A DNA stretch of 64,000 nt from an uncultured Lachnospiraceae bacterium (GCA_947630925.1 CANRJM010000002.1:1-64000); one strand, 5' to 3'; counted from the stretch's first letter, positions 45,564-55,333 are shown. Translations and numbers: made by a program. The notes: generated by a model not told the origin, from the letters alone.

Positions 45564-46046
45564 ATGTATTATTACAGATTTCAACTAACTCCATCACAAC
45601 CAAACTCTGATATCGATTATACTAATTATCAATATGAAATTTTGTCTGCCGTTAATTCAGTTAATAACGGAATTGCCTTTAAACGTGATGGAAAATTTAT
45701 AGAAATGTCAAATAATGATATAAATTGTAAAGAGCTTAAATTAGTACTTAAGTGTAAAACCCCCCTTGTTCATGCCGCGAGAAGCTTAAGTGCATTGACA
45801 AGATACTTGACCACCAATTATTCTGACATTTTTTCAAAATATGTTTTTAATAAAACTCTTTTTCATATGAACTTAATTTCTCAAGACAGTTCATATGATG
45901 ACTTAGTGATATCCGATACCGATTTAATAAAGGGAATTGTAGATTTATTGTTTACCTATACAACTACAACCAAAACTGAAGCTGATATGCGTGAACAAAC
46001 TATAAGTAGCATAAAGGAACTAATAAAACCATATATACACAAATAA
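45564..46046 (+). CDS. Unknown protein, 160 residues
   Basis: TAGGAGAAGGAG precedes the ATG. Sequence MYYYRFQLTPSQPNSDIDYT, a strand-rich N-terminus, then LKCKTPLVHAARSLSALTRY and a helical end. Divergent from the gene at 44491-45384, so the two may form a functional pair. No recognised family or motif. Confidence 0.5.
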   Translation: MYYYRFQLTPSQPNSDIDYTNYQYEILSAVNSVNNGIAFKRDGKFIEMSNNDINCKELKLVLKCKTPLVHAARSLSALTRYLTTNYSDIFSKYVFNKTLFHMNLISQDSSYDDLVISDTDLIKGIVDLLFTYTTTTKTEADMREQTISSIKELIKPYIHK

Positions 46047-46130
46047 AAGCTAGCGGGGTTGAAAAAATATGTTTTGCCCGCTGATTTACAAACCCAAATA
46101 CTTTACTTGACAAACTCTACAGTCCCTTAA

Positions 46131-46319
46131 TCACCTTGTTTTCTTTTGTTTTTCCTTAGTTCTAACTTCTTCTACACCAAAATATTTTTTTCGATATCCA
46201 TATTCCTCCATAAATTCATCTGGATTAATCTCCTTAATCCTAATATCAGGATAAAGAATTCCATCAATCTCGGTATAAGTACCACCCATTGCTTCATATA
46301 AAGATAAATCTCTGCTCAT
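46131..46319 (-). CDS. TnpV-like N-terminus with foreign tail
   Basis: ATG at 46317-46319 (GGAGGTAG upstream). LYEAMGGTYTEIDGILYPDI is the TnpV N-terminal signature; the following residues (DEFMEEYGYRKKYFGVEE) lack the rest of the family and the gene ends after 62 residues. Either a short relative or a truncated copy. Follows parB with overlapping ribosome site. Confidence 0.5.
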   Translation of the reverse strand: MSRDLSLYEAMGGTYTEIDGILYPDIRIKEINPDEFMEEYGYRKKYFGVEEVRTKEKQKKTR

Positions 46320-46338
46320 TGTCACTACCTCCATTCTG

Positions 46339-47418
46339 TTATCTTGCTCTACCCCGGCTACTATCAGGACTATGCTTTTTCTCATGCTCCTGCTTCTCAT
46401 ACCATTCCTTCAAAAGCTGCTCAATTAAATCTTTCTTCTGCTTTGGTGTATAATCCTCCGGAAAATACTTTGCAACAGAATCTGCCCTAAGCTTAATCTG
46501 CTCTCTCTGGTTTGGCTTTTCCTGCTCCAGTATGGAAAACATTGTATCTATATCAAGACTTCCCGACTGGTTCATACGTTTCATGCGGTTTGCCTGCGAC
46601 AAGGACGGAGTACACTGTTCTATATCCATAACCTCATAAAGCTCATACTGCTGCTCCTCTGTCAAATAGGAAAGTTCTACCGCTATGGTAAAAGCAATTT
46701 TCCCATCATCTACCATATCAAGCACTTTTGGTATCAGATTAGTGAGACGTACATAACGCTGTATAGTCATGCGATTTTCTCCCACTTGTTTTGCTAACAA
46801 TTCATCTGATCTGACACTGGAAGAAATCATATTACCTTGCTTAATACACCAATTGCCATCCGCATCATAATACGATTGCAATGCATAAGCCTTCGTAGTA
46901 GGATTGTCCAACTTCGATTCAACATGATCCGAAGTTCCTGTCACAACTTGTGACGAAGTTGACTTTTGCCCAACTTGGGAAGAAGTTAAATCCGTTCTTG
47001 CTCCCTGCTTCTTCATTGCTTCTAACTTCATCTTATAAGCAAATGCTTTTTCACTTGGTTTCAGATGTTCTCGTTGCAGATTGCTATCAACCATGGCAAT
47101 TACTGCCTGATTATCATCCAAATCACGAATTACAACAGGCATACTATCAAGCCTCGCCCATTTACAGGCAGCTTTTCTTCGATGACCTGCAATCAACTCG
47201 TAACCACCATCAGCTTTCGGTCTTGCAAGTGCCGGAACTATCACACCTTCCTTTTCAATACTTAGCATTAATTCAAATAATGCCATGTCATTTTCTACTT
47301 TAAATGGATGCCCCTCAAAGTCTTTTAATTCCTCTAAAGAAATCATTCTGATATCTGTTTCCGCCAGAGCTCCATTGTTTTGTTGTGGAAAAGAATACAA
47401 TTCTTCTTTTTTCTTCAT
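46339..47418 (-). CDS. ParB/RepB/Spo0J-family partition protein of an element
   Basis: 359 residues. The ParB N-terminal nuclease-like domain is complete: GVIVPALARPKADGGYELIA, GHRRKAACKWARL, then SNLQREHLKPSEKAFAYKMK; an HTH follows (VGENRMTIQRYVRLT). The insert LTSSQVGQKSTSSQ is a low-complexity linker. There is no ParA gene beside it. Such orphan ParBs mark the replication/transfer end of clostridial integrative elements. It is the gene nearest the rlmD junction. Confidence 0.85.
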   Translation of the reverse strand: MKKKEELYSFPQQNNGALAETDIRMISLEELKDFEGHPFKVENDMALFELMLSIEKEGVIVPALARPKADGGYELIAGHRRKAACKWARLDSMPVVIRDLDDNQAVIAMVDSNLQREHLKPSEKAFAYKMKLEAMKKQGARTDLTSSQVGQKSTSSQVVTGTSDHVESKLDNPTTKAYALQSYYDADGNWCIKQGNMISSSVRSDELLAKQVGENRMTIQRYVRLTNLIPKVLDMVDDGKIAFTIAVELSYLTEEQQYELYEVMDIEQCTPSLSQANRMKRMNQSGSLDIDTMFSILEQEKPNQREQIKLRADSVAKYFPEDYTPKQKKDLIEQLLKEWYEKQEHEKKHSPDSSRGRAR

Positions 47419-47476
47419 AAAATCTATTACCTCCTCAAAAACTTCTCATTCTCGCAATTTTTCCAAGAACGACAAA

Positions 47477-47516
47477 GAGCCGCTTATTTCCAAATTCACT
47501 TGAAAATAAGCGGCTC
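47477..47516. terminator. Strong hairpin between parB and rlmD
   Basis: Perfect 13-bp stem GAGCCGCTTATTT (47477-47489) with its complement (47504-47516), 14-nt loop. It sits in the likely element end; T-tract weak on both sides. Confidence 0.55.
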
Positions 47517-47707
47517 AGACCACTTTGTTACTCTTATTAAAATGTTAGCGTTTTAATAAAATTATTAACGATAGATTTTTGTGTTTCCGAACTACACCCT
47601 CACAACCACTTGGACGTTCACTCCGTTCGAAATTGCCTTTTTCTTCGAAATTCTGTCACTTTGTGAAAACACTATATGCCTCTCAAATTGCCTAAATTCA
47701 AGGATTT

Positions 47708-49156
47708 TTAGATATCTTTCCTTTGGAGCAATGTCACGCTCTCCACGTGATAACTCTGCCCAAACATATCACATGCCCGAACCCGTTTCAGTCCATACCC
47801 TCTGTCGCACAAATAGCGCAGATCCCTTGCCAGCGTTGCAGGATTGCAGCTAATATACACGATTTTTTCCGGCTCCATCTGAACCACCGTCTGCAGCAGC
47901 TTTTCGTCGCACCCCTTCCTCGGCGGATCCAACGTAACGACATCCGCCCGCCGGTTCTCTATCCTCATTTCATACTGCTGCGGCACGATTTCTTCTGCTG
48001 CCCCTGCAAAAAACTCAACATTATCAAAATGATTTAATGCCGCATTTCTCTTTGCATCCTCTACAGCCTGCGGCACAATTTCCACACCAAAAACTTTCGC
48101 AGCCTTCTGCGCCAAAAACAGAGAGATTGTTCCTATCCCGCAGTACAAATCCCATACAATTTCTCCGCCATGTAAATCGGCATACTCCAACGCCGTCTCA
48201 TACAGCCGCTTTGTCTGCCTTGGATTGACCTGAAAAAAGGAAAGAGGGGAAATCCGGTATCGGATATCTCCAATCCAATCGTCTATATACTCCTGCCCGT
48301 ACAGTACGGTCACTTTACTGCCTAAAATGACATTCGTCCTGTCCGTATTCTTATTTAAAACAATACTTTTTATCCTAAATTCTACGTTTTCCCCTGACTC
48401 CGTATTTTGCATGGAAAGTTTCATAAGCCGCTCTGCCAAAACATTAGAAAATGGCAGGCTTTCTCCATTGATGACCAAACAAACCATAACCTCGCCTGTT
48501 ACAACCCCTACACGAGTCAGAATATGGCGAACCAGTCCGGTATGCTTCTCTTCATCGTAAGCGCTTATCCGATACCCGCGCATAAATTCCAATACCGTAT
48601 CCAAAATCTTGCGGTTACAGGGATGTTGAATGGCACAGTCTGTATGTTCAATAATATTATGTGTTCTACTAGCGTAGAATCCCGCAATAATCCTACCGGA
48701 AGAATCTGTCCCTACCGGGAACTGCGCCTTATTCCGATAATGATATGGATTGTCCATGCCGATAATCGGTTCCATTGGAATCTCCGTAAAGCCGCCAATC
48801 CGGCTGAGACAGTTTCGCACTTTTTCCTGTTTCCACAAAAGCTGCCTTTGATAAGAGCAATGCTGCAACTGACATCCGCCGCACTGACGTGCGACCGGAC
48901 AACAGGGTTCCACTCTGTCATTGGAGGGAGTGAGAATCTCCAAAAGACGCGCGTAGCCAAACCGTTTTTTTGTTTTCATCACACAGACACGCGCCACATC
49001 TCCCGGTATTGCGTCTTTGACAAAGAGAGTATAGCCTTCGACCCGTCCAATCCCTTCTCCCTGAGCGCCCATATCCGTAATTTCCATGATAAGAATATCG
49101 TTCTTTTTACAAACATTCCCCTCCGGAAGAATCTGATTTTTTTTCTTTCCAGCCAT
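47708..49156 (-). CDS. rlmD: 23S rRNA (uracil-1939-C5)-methyltransferase
   Basis: 482 residues from the ATG at 49154-49156, just after the preceding gene's stop; a longer frame overlaps that gene. TRAM-like domain (ILIMEITDMGAQGEGIGRVE), 4Fe-4S ligands CCPVARQCGGCQLQHC, SAM-binding DLYCGIGTISLFLA, LDPPRKGCD and the catalytic ISCNPATLARDL. It ends in the conserved YHVESVTLLQRKDI. Methylates U1939 using SAM. The 3' end is a known insertion target for integrative elements, and accessory DNA starts directly after the stop. May also be called rumA/rlmCD-like; position specificity cannot be shown here. Confidence 0.92.
   Translation of the reverse strand: MAGKKKNQILPEGNVCKKNDILIMEITDMGAQGEGIGRVEGYTLFVKDAIPGDVARVCVMKTKKRFGYARLLEILTPSNDRVEPCCPVARQCGGCQLQHCSYQRQLLWKQEKVRNCLSRIGGFTEIPMEPIIGMDNPYHYRNKAQFPVGTDSSGRIIAGFYASRTHNIIEHTDCAIQHPCNRKILDTVLEFMRGYRISAYDEEKHTGLVRHILTRVGVVTGEVMVCLVINGESLPFSNVLAERLMKLSMQNTESGENVEFRIKSIVLNKNTDRTNVILGSKVTVLYGQEYIDDWIGDIRYRISPLSFFQVNPRQTKRLYETALEYADLHGGEIVWDLYCGIGTISLFLAQKAAKVFGVEIVPQAVEDAKRNAALNHFDNVEFFAGAAEEIVPQQYEMRIENRRADVVTLDPPRKGCDEKLLQTVVQMEPEKIVYISCNPATLARDLRYLCDRGYGLKRVRACDMFGQSYHVESVTLLQRKDI
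47735..47749. other. Candidate attachment core in the rlmD 3' end
   Basis: CACGCTCTCCACGTG here aligns with CACCGTCTCCACATG at the detached tail (30384-30398) at 12 of 15 positions, and with the 14.7-kb copy. It encodes HVESV. This is where the accessory region begins. Confidence 0.5.
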
Positions 49157-49170
49157 AATTTTTCCAATCT

Positions 49171-50133
49171 TTACTTCCGTTTTTTCTGCACATATCCTGA
49201 ACTCTGGCGTATATTCGATTCCATCAGACGATGATATCCCAACCACTCTGTTGTGGCGTCCGCCTTATCATAAATCTCTGTTAACGTCTCAAATTTTGCA
49301 TCCGCATTATCCGCAAAATATAATGCAATTGCTTCTGCAATAGCGGGTTTCTTAGGCGAACCATATTCCAGCTCTCCATGGTGCGCCAAAATGCAATGCC
49401 GCAGCTCGGCAGCCAGTTTCTTTGGAAATCCCGGTATCTGCTCCGCTTCCTTTCCAATCAGTTCCGCCCCCAGGAAAATGTGTCCCAAAAGTTGCCCCTC
49501 GTCGGTATATTCATTCGAAGGAAATTGTGAAATCTCCCACATTTTCCCAATATCATGAAACAAAGCTGCCGTAATGAGCAGATCCCTGTCCAGAATTTCA
49601 TAATTTTCGGCATAAAATCCACAGATTTTGGTAACCGCAAGCGTATGCTGCAAAAGCCCCCCCACAAAACCGTGATGTACCGATTTTGCCGCAGAATGCT
49701 CCTTAAACTCCCGGATAAATTTCGTATCATTTACAAAATACTTCTCCGCCAGCGTTTTTAAATGCGGTTCCTGTATGGTTGCAACAATCGCTTTTAACTC
49801 CTGATACATCGCATCCCTATCATATTTAGACGCCGGAATATATTCCGCCGGATCATATTCTCCCTCCTGCGCCTTACGAATACGACTGACATTGACCTGA
49901 CGGCTCCCCTGGAACGTGGTAACCATACCGTCCGTCATAATAAAATCCATCGAATCAAAATCATCAATTCCATTATGCAATTCCCATACCTTTGCATCAA
50001 TGATTCCCGTCTTGTCCTGCAAAAGCAAAGAATAATATGTCTTTCCCGCTTTCGTCTTTAAGACCTGTTTCGACTTACATAAATAAATCCCAAAAAATTT
50101 ATTGCCTTCCTTATATTCTTCAATATATGTCAT
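49171..50133 (-). CDS. yhaM: YhaM-like 3'-5' exoribonuclease (OB-fold + HD domain)
   Basis: 320 residues. An N-terminal OB-fold (residues 10-95, with YYSLLLQDKTGIIDAKVWEL) is followed by an HD phosphohydrolase domain: HHGFVGGLLQHTLAV, AALFHDIGKMWEI, CILAHHGELEYGSP. This is the arrangement of YhaM/Cbf1, a manganese-dependent 3'-5' exonuclease acting on RNA and single-stranded DNA. The gene lies 15 bp before rlmD, so both form one operon of RNA-related functions. Confidence 0.88.
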   Translation of the reverse strand: MTYIEEYKEGNKFFGIYLCKSKQVLKTKAGKTYYSLLLQDKTGIIDAKVWELHNGIDDFDSMDFIMTDGMVTTFQGSRQVNVSRIRKAQEGEYDPAEYIPASKYDRDAMYQELKAIVATIQEPHLKTLAEKYFVNDTKFIREFKEHSAAKSVHHGFVGGLLQHTLAVTKICGFYAENYEILDRDLLITAALFHDIGKMWEISQFPSNEYTDEGQLLGHIFLGAELIGKEAEQIPGFPKKLAAELRHCILAHHGELEYGSPKKPAIAEAIALYFADNADAKFETLTEIYDKADATTEWLGYHRLMESNIRQSSGYVQKKRK

Positions 50134-50196
50134 TATTTTTTACAAACCGCTTTCTTCGGTTCTCCTTTCTCAATCATGATATCTTTTATAATGAAC

Positions 50197-50231
50197 AAAT
50201 GCGAAACTCAGATTAACCGGGTTTCGCATTT
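50197..50231 (-). terminator. Terminator after the CheY-like gene
   Basis: AAATGCGAAACTC (50197-50209) pairs with GGGTTTCGCATTT (50219-50231), one G-U pair, directly after the stop at 50236. Confidence 0.6.
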
Positions 50232-50235
50232 TATC

Positions 50236-50598
50236 CTATAACTTCATAACTTTTTCAATCGTTTTAATGATTTTATCTGCTTCATACGGTTTCACAATAA
50301 AGTCTAAAGCGCCCGCGGATATTGCTTCCACTACCTTCTCCTGATATCCTAAAGCGGAACACATAATAATTTTAGCATCCGCATCAATCGCTTTTATCTG
50401 TTGAACAGCCTCAATTCCATTGAGTTCCGGCATGGTAATATCCATAATAACAAAATCAGGCTGGTATTTCTTATATCCTTCTAACGCTTCCGTGCCTGTT
50501 GCTGCCTCATAATAGGTAAATTCATATGGCGAACTATCCAATACCTTCTTCAGGGACATACGGACAAATTCCGCATCGTCCACCAACAACACTTTCAT
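50236..50598 (-). CDS. CheY-like single-domain response regulator
   Basis: 120 residues from the ATG at 50596-50598, chosen because GGGGAGG precedes it. Receiver only: DD at 7-8 (LLVDDAEFVRMSL), phospho-Asp in DFVIMDITMPELNG, Lys in FIVKPYEAD. No output domain. In Clostridia such proteins serve chemotaxis or act as switches. The CheA-like gene at the right window end is a possible kinase, about 13 kb away; that pairing is a guess. Confidence 0.88.
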   Translation of the reverse strand: MKVLLVDDAEFVRMSLKKVLDSSPYEFTYYEAATGTEALEGYKKYQPDFVIMDITMPELNGIEAVQQIKAIDADAKIIMCSALGYQEKVVEAISAGALDFIVKPYEADKIIKTIEKVMKL

Positions 50599-50708
50599 AT
50601 GTAACCTCCCCTGGTACTCATGCAAATTATTCTGTACTGAAACTATTGCTTAATATTCTATCATACTTTTTGCTCATACACAAGTAAACTTTTCGCCATA
50701 TTCGATTC

Positions 50709-51338
50709 CTAATATAACTTATCGTAACATTCCTTTAATTTTTCCAAAGCTTTTTTTTCAATTCTGGAAACATAGGAACGTGAAATCCCATAAATAGCCG
50801 CAATCTCCCTCTGCGTCTTCTCTTTCTCTCCATTCAGCCCATAACGCATCCGTATGATTTCTTTTTCCCTCTGATTTAATGCTTTTTCAACATAATCTCC
50901 CAATTTCCGGACCTGTTCTTCTAAGGTCACACGCTCCACAACGTCCTCGTCCGCATATTCAATCACATCAATCAGGCTGATTTCATTGCCCTCCTTATCA
51001 GCCCCGATAGAATCATATAAATAGACATCCTTTGCCGACTTTTTTTCGGAACGCAGCATCATTAGCAGCTCATTATCAATACATCGCGCGGCATAGGTAG
51101 CAAGACGTATGTTCTTTGTATCATCAAAGGTATCGATTCCCTTAATCAGACCAATGGTGCCAATAGAAATCAGATCATCCATGTCCTTATCTCCCATATT
51201 GTATTTTTTTGCAATATAGGCCACTAAACGCAAATTTTTTTCTATCAGACGATCCCTTGCTTCCTTATCTCCGGCCTGACATTTTGCTATGCACTCCTTT
51301 TCTTCTTTTGCACTTAAAGGTTTTGGAAAAGATTGCAC
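50709..51338 (-). CDS. sigK: Sporulation sigma factor SigK
   Basis: About 209 residues. GTG at 51336-51338 with AGAGG eight bases upstream is preferred over a GTG nine bases earlier. Start FPKPLSAKEEKECIAKCQAG, region 2 DLISIGTIGLIKGIDTFDDT, region 4 TQREIAAIYGISRSYVSRIE match SigK/SigE. The short leader lacks the long pro-peptide of Bacillus SigK, as is normal in Clostridia. The gene is not split by a skin element. Controls late mother-cell genes, so the organism is a spore former by descent. Confidence 0.88.
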   Translation of the reverse strand: MQSFPKPLSAKEEKECIAKCQAGDKEARDRLIEKNLRLVAYIAKKYNMGDKDMDDLISIGTIGLIKGIDTFDDTKNIRLATYAARCIDNELLMMLRSEKKSAKDVYLYDSIGADKEGNEISLIDVIEYADEDVVERVTLEEQVRKLGDYVEKALNQREKEIIRMRYGLNGEKEKTQREIAAIYGISRSYVSRIEKKALEKLKECYDKLY

Positions 51339-51408
51339 TGACGACACCTCTAAATGATATCTTTACATCCTATGCAAAAAGGAACCTGTCCGTGCTTTTC
51401 CAACATCT

Positions 51409-52566
51409 TTATACATCTATTTCCCGCAGCTTGTATTCCTTGTCTTCGTCAATCATTTCTAACATTTTATCTGCAATTTCAGGATCAAATTGCGTTCCCT
51501 TCCCCTTCTCAATTTCTGCGCGCACTACTTCCTGTGGAAGTACATTGCGGTAACTGCGTTTTGAAGCCATCGCATCATATGCGTCCGCAACGCCTATTAC
51601 GCGCGCCGCAAGAGGAATCTCCTTCCCTTTCAGCCCATCCGGATAGCCCGTTCCGTCATATTTTTCATGATGCCATCTGGCGCCGGTCTCAATGCCGGGA
51701 ATTTCCGAAATATGCTTTAAAATCTCTTCGCCAATCTGCGGATGGGATTTCATCACATAGTACTCCCATTCCGACAATTCTGACTTTTTACTGATAATAT
51801 CATCCGGGATACCAATTTTCCCAATATCATGCAGCAGTCCCATATAATAAAAATCCTTCTGCTCCTTCTGGGACATCCCCAGTCTTCTCGCAAGCTCCTT
51901 GGAATAACCAGCCACCCGCATAGAATGTCCATTTGTATACTTGTCTTTTGCGTCGATAGCGTTTGCCAGAGCTTCCATAATCTGTAAAGACAGACGTTCC
52001 ACCTGCATTCGCCGTTTTTGCGCTATTTTGGTCTGCTCCCGAAGCTCTGCCTGTAACTTTTTTTGTATCCGATCAATTTTTAAATTACGGCGGATGCGCT
52101 GCATTAAAGTAGTCGCGTCCAACGGTTTTGTGATAAAATCAAGCGCGCCTCCTTCAAAGCCTTTGCTTTCCAACTCACTGTCAATTTCTGCCGTCATCAT
52201 AATAACCGGAATCTCTTTCCACTTTTTATGCGCCTTAATGCCCAAAAGCACATCTAATCCGCCTAAATCAGGCATAAATAAATCAAGCAGAATAAGACTT
52301 GGCGTCTCCTTTTGCAAAAACTCCAAGACCTTTCTGCCTGATGCAACACAGCTAACCTGATAGCTGGGTTCCAGTATTCCTTTTATCCATTCACAACAAC
52401 CAGCATCATCATCTGCAGCCAGAATATGCTCCTTTACTGCATCATGAGGTAAATCCTTATTTTCCATTTCCTGCATTTTTTTCTGTCCCGCCATATTTTC
52501 TATCATTTCCATGTGCTTTTTCTTTACCGGCAAAGTGAAACGCATACATACCACAACATTCGGCAA
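51409..52566 (-). CDS. HD-GYP-domain response regulator (c-di-GMP phosphodiesterase)
   Basis: 385 residues from a TTG start with GGAGG eight bases upstream. Receiver domain (ILAADDDAGCCEW, LILLDLFMPDLGG, DFITKPLDA; about 45-165), a helical linker, then the HD-GYP domain: GLLHDIGKIGIPD, HHEKYDGTGYPDGL, VADAYDAMASKRSYR. All catalytic HD and GYP residues are present, so it should degrade c-di-GMP. No cognate kinase gene lies beside it. Confidence 0.92.
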   Translation of the reverse strand: MPNVVVCMRFTLPVKKKHMEMIENMAGQKKMQEMENKDLPHDAVKEHILAADDDAGCCEWIKGILEPSYQVSCVASGRKVLEFLQKETPSLILLDLFMPDLGGLDVLLGIKAHKKWKEIPVIMMTAEIDSELESKGFEGGALDFITKPLDATTLMQRIRRNLKIDRIQKKLQAELREQTKIAQKRRMQVERLSLQIMEALANAIDAKDKYTNGHSMRVAGYSKELARRLGMSQKEQKDFYYMGLLHDIGKIGIPDDIISKKSELSEWEYYVMKSHPQIGEEILKHISEIPGIETGARWHHEKYDGTGYPDGLKGKEIPLAARVIGVADAYDAMASKRSYRNVLPQEVVRAEIEKGKGTQFDPEIADKMLEMIDEDKEYKLREIDV

Positions 52567-52589
52567 CAGAGAATCCTCCTGCCGCCATC

Positions 52590-53432
52590 CTATTCCCGGT
52601 TCTTATTTTTTATTGCATACTCCGCCACCAAAACAGCGTCCTCCTTCGTTTCTGCCGCGCATAAAAAACCATTTGGATGGCAGAAGCGATGCGTTGCAAT
52701 GCCGCTCATCTTTCTTAATTCCTCTGCCTCTTTTCCCCACCATTCCTTTGGAAAATCACAGACAAGAGAAGGGTCTTCTTCACTGACTGCCACACCCTGT
52801 ATGCTATATCCTCCCCGATTGGAAGGATATACGACAAACTGATAAGAGCTTCCAATCACACTCTGCTTCCAGGGCGCATATGTATCTAACACCAAAATCC
52901 GTCCGTCCGATGTTTCCATTGCCTGCCGAACTAAGTTTTCCGCACGTTCTATCCCCGCAACCGCCTGAAAATGATTGCGCAGAATCCTTTCTGCCAATGC
53001 CTCGGCTTTCCAGAAACAACTGTCATAGGATTCTTCGGAATCCCAGCCCGGATTAAATTCATCTATAATCTGTGCAAGAACATTGCTGCAGCCGGTATTA
53101 TCCGATAAATCCAAAGGCTGAATAAACTGTGCGTCAAACCGCTTCATTTCTTCTATACCGGCAAATGCTTCGCCAAACGCTCTCCAAATCAAACCAAAGG
53201 CAGCATAGGGACAACCATTATCACGGTATTCCTTATCACTCTGATGATGGTCAAATTCTCCTCTTCCAATGTCATAAACAATACCATCAAAATCCTCCGG
53301 AACCGTAAAACCTCTTGTAATCGTAATATCCGGATTTATGATGCGCAGAAAAGCAGTTGCAAATACATCATCAGAATGAAATTTCCCGCCATGCGTAAAA
53401 CCTCTCCGGGGAATTGCCAATTTTTCCTCCAT
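52590..53432 (-). CDS. MYG1-family DHH-like phosphohydrolase
   Basis: 280 residues; the ATG at 53430-53432 follows AAGGAGG. THGGKFHSDDVFATAFLRI gives the metal-binding HxxxDD motif, YDIGRGEFDHHQ the DHH motif, and WKQSVIGSSYQFVVYPSN the later core. In eukaryotes MYG1 is a 3'-5' exonuclease coordinating RNA processing; the bacterial role is unknown. 43 bp after isocitrate dehydrogenase. Confidence 0.85.
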   Translation of the reverse strand: MEEKLAIPRRGFTHGGKFHSDDVFATAFLRIINPDITITRGFTVPEDFDGIVYDIGRGEFDHHQSDKEYRDNGCPYAAFGLIWRAFGEAFAGIEEMKRFDAQFIQPLDLSDNTGCSNVLAQIIDEFNPGWDSEESYDSCFWKAEALAERILRNHFQAVAGIERAENLVRQAMETSDGRILVLDTYAPWKQSVIGSSYQFVVYPSNRGGYSIQGVAVSEEDPSLVCDFPKEWWGKEAEELRKMSGIATHRFCHPNGFLCAAETKEDAVLVAEYAIKNKNRE

Positions 53433-53510
53433 AACCATCCTCCTTATGCTGCTCCAGCATATAATCAATCATTCCTCCTGCCGCTGTCATAAGCCCTGTT
53501 TGGAAATACT

Positions 53511-54719
53511 TTATATGATTTTCTCTAACTGTTTACGGATTGCCATGATAAAATCCTGGCTGTTTAATACAGTTACATCCTTTAAACTTGTAATAAGCGC
53601 CAAGTCCTTCGTCATACTGCCGGATTCAATCGTACTGAGCGTTGCTTTTTCCAGCTTGTCTGCAAACGCGCATAACTCAGGCAGTCCATCCAGTTCGCCC
53701 CGCTTACGCAGTGCGCCGGTCCATGCAAAGATCGTAGCGACAGAATTTGTGGAAGTCTCCTCCCCCTTCAGATGCTTATAATAATGCCTTTGAACCGTTC
53801 CATGCGCCGCTTCGTATTCATATACACCGCTTGGCGATACCAAAACAGAAGTCATCATCGCAAGCGAACCGCAGGCTGAAGATACCATGTCGCTCATGAC
53901 ATCGCCGTCATAGTTCTTGCATGCCCAGATAAAGCCTCCCTTTGCTTTCATGACACGTGCAACCGCATCATCAATCAGCGTGTAGAAATATTCAATCCCC
54001 GCCGCATCAAACTTTTCCTTATATTCCTTATCAAAGATATCCTGGAAAATATCTTTAAAGTTATGATCGTAAATCTTTGAAATCGTATCCTTTGTCGCAA
54101 ACCACAAATCCTGTTTCGTATCTAAAGCATATCCAAAGCACGCCCGGGCAAAGCTTTCAATTGATTTATCCGTATTGTGAATCCCCTGAATAATACCCGA
54201 TCCGGTAAATTCCTGAATCGTCTTACGGATTTCCTTGCCATCCTCTCCTGTAAATACAAGCTCTGCTTTACCGGCGCCCGGAACTTTAATCTCCGTATTC
54301 TTATATACATCGCCATAGGCATGTCTTGCCAACGTAATCGGTTTCTCCCAGTTTTTTACGCACGACTCGATTCCCTTTACCTGAATCGGCGCACGGAATA
54401 CCGTACCGTCCAAAGCGGCTCGAATCGTACCATTCGGCGACTTCCACATCTCTTTTAAATGATATTCTGTCATTCTGGCAGCGTTTGGTGTAATCGTTGC
54501 ACACTTTACCGCCACGCCATACTTTTTCGTAGCCTCAGCCGAATCTATCGTAACCTGATCATTTGTCTCATTACGATATTCTAATCCCAAATCATAATAT
54601 TCCGTCTTCAAATCAATAAACGGCAAAAGAAGCTCATCCTTAATCATCTTCCAAAGGATACGTGTCATCTCGTCTCCATCCATCTCTACCAAAGGTGTCG
54701 TCATCTGAATTTTAGCCAT
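53511..54719 (-). CDS. icd: NADP-dependent isocitrate dehydrogenase
   Basis: 402 residues from the ATG at 54717-54719 (GGAGG upstream). It belongs to the eukaryote-like dimeric class: [20 protein letters not shown], substrate loop [39 protein letters not shown] and the coenzyme site [10 protein letters not shown]. Catalyses isocitrate + NADP to 2-oxoglutarate + CO2, supplying 2-oxoglutarate for glutamate synthesis in an incomplete citric acid pathway. Intact. Confidence 0.95.
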   Translation of the reverse strand: MAKIQMTTPLVEMDGDEMTRILWKMIKDELLLPFIDLKTEYYDLGLEYRNETNDQVTIDSAEATKKYGVAVKCATITPNAARMTEYHLKEMWKSPNGTIRAALDGTVFRAPIQVKGIESCVKNWEKPITLARHAYGDVYKNTEIKVPGAGKAELVFTGEDGKEIRKTIQEFTGSGIIQGIHNTDKSIESFARACFGYALDTKQDLWFATKDTISKIYDHNFKDIFQDIFDKEYKEKFDAAGIEYFYTLIDDAVARVMKAKGGFIWACKNYDGDVMSDMVSSACGSLAMMTSVLVSPSGVYEYEAAHGTVQRHYYKHLKGEETSTNSVATIFAWTGALRKRGELDGLPELCAFADKLEKATLSTIESGSMTKDLALITSLKDVTVLNSQDFIMAIRKQLEKII

Positions 54720-54781
54720 ACTGTTTTCCTCCAATCATTTCATCCTGCAATCCATTAAACGTATCTATTGTATCACACTTC

Positions 54782-55333
54782 TTATATTTTGTGAACCTTC
54801 TGACAGCCGCCGCAGGATGCGCAATCCGGCCGCGCCAAATCCCGCGACATATAATCATACAGGGAAGACAAAGAACAGACTGCCTGCGCCGCAATCCCTT
54901 CGCCGCGTCCGGTAAATCCCATTCCCTCTTCCGTAGTCGCCTTTACGTTAACCTGATTTTTTTCTATCCCAAGCGTTTTTGCAATATTCTCTTCCATAGC
55001 ATCAATATAGTCCCGCATCTTGGGCCGCTGTGCAATAATTGTCGCATCAATGTTTTCAATGAGACAGCCCGCCTCTTCTATAAGCTGCCCTACCTGTCCA
55101 AGCAGCTTTACACTGGAAATCCCCTCATACGCCGCATCTGTGTCAGGAAAATGTTTTCCGATGTCGCCAAGCGCCGCCGCGCCTAAAAGCGCATCCATCA
55201 CAGCATGCAGCAATACATCTGCATCGGAATGACCGAGCAGCCCCTTTTCAAAGGGAATTGTAACTCCGCCCAATATTAACTTCCTTCCTTCAACCAGTTT
55301 GTGAACATCATATCCCATTCCAACCCGCATCAT
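54782..55333 (-). CDS. ispF: 2-C-methyl-D-erythritol 2,4-cyclodiphosphate synthase
   Basis: 183 residues. [20 protein letters not shown] supplies the zinc ligands [33 protein letters not shown] and [20 protein letters not shown] follow. Makes MEcPP in the MEP isoprenoid pathway. Longer than the usual ~158 residues by a C-terminal tail with three clustered Cys (CASCGGC), purpose unknown. Start may be the second Met. Confidence 0.93.
   Translation of the reverse strand: MMRVGMGYDVHKLVEGRKLILGGVTIPFEKGLLGHSDADVLLHAVMDALLGAAALGDIGKHFPDTDAAYEGISSVKLLGQVGQLIEEAGCLIENIDATIIAQRPKMRDYIDAMEENIAKTLGIEKNQVNVKATTEEGMGFTGRGEGIAAQAVCSLSSLYDYMSRDLARPDCASCGGCQKVHKI

Noticed and set aside
48407-49234. Long plus-strand open frame (275 codons) opposite rlmD
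   Set aside because: It is antisense to the conserved rlmD gene, has no ribosome site and no protein-like features.
50709-51338. Possible sigK interruption by a skin-like element
   Set aside because: The frame is continuous from the N-terminal motif through region 4.
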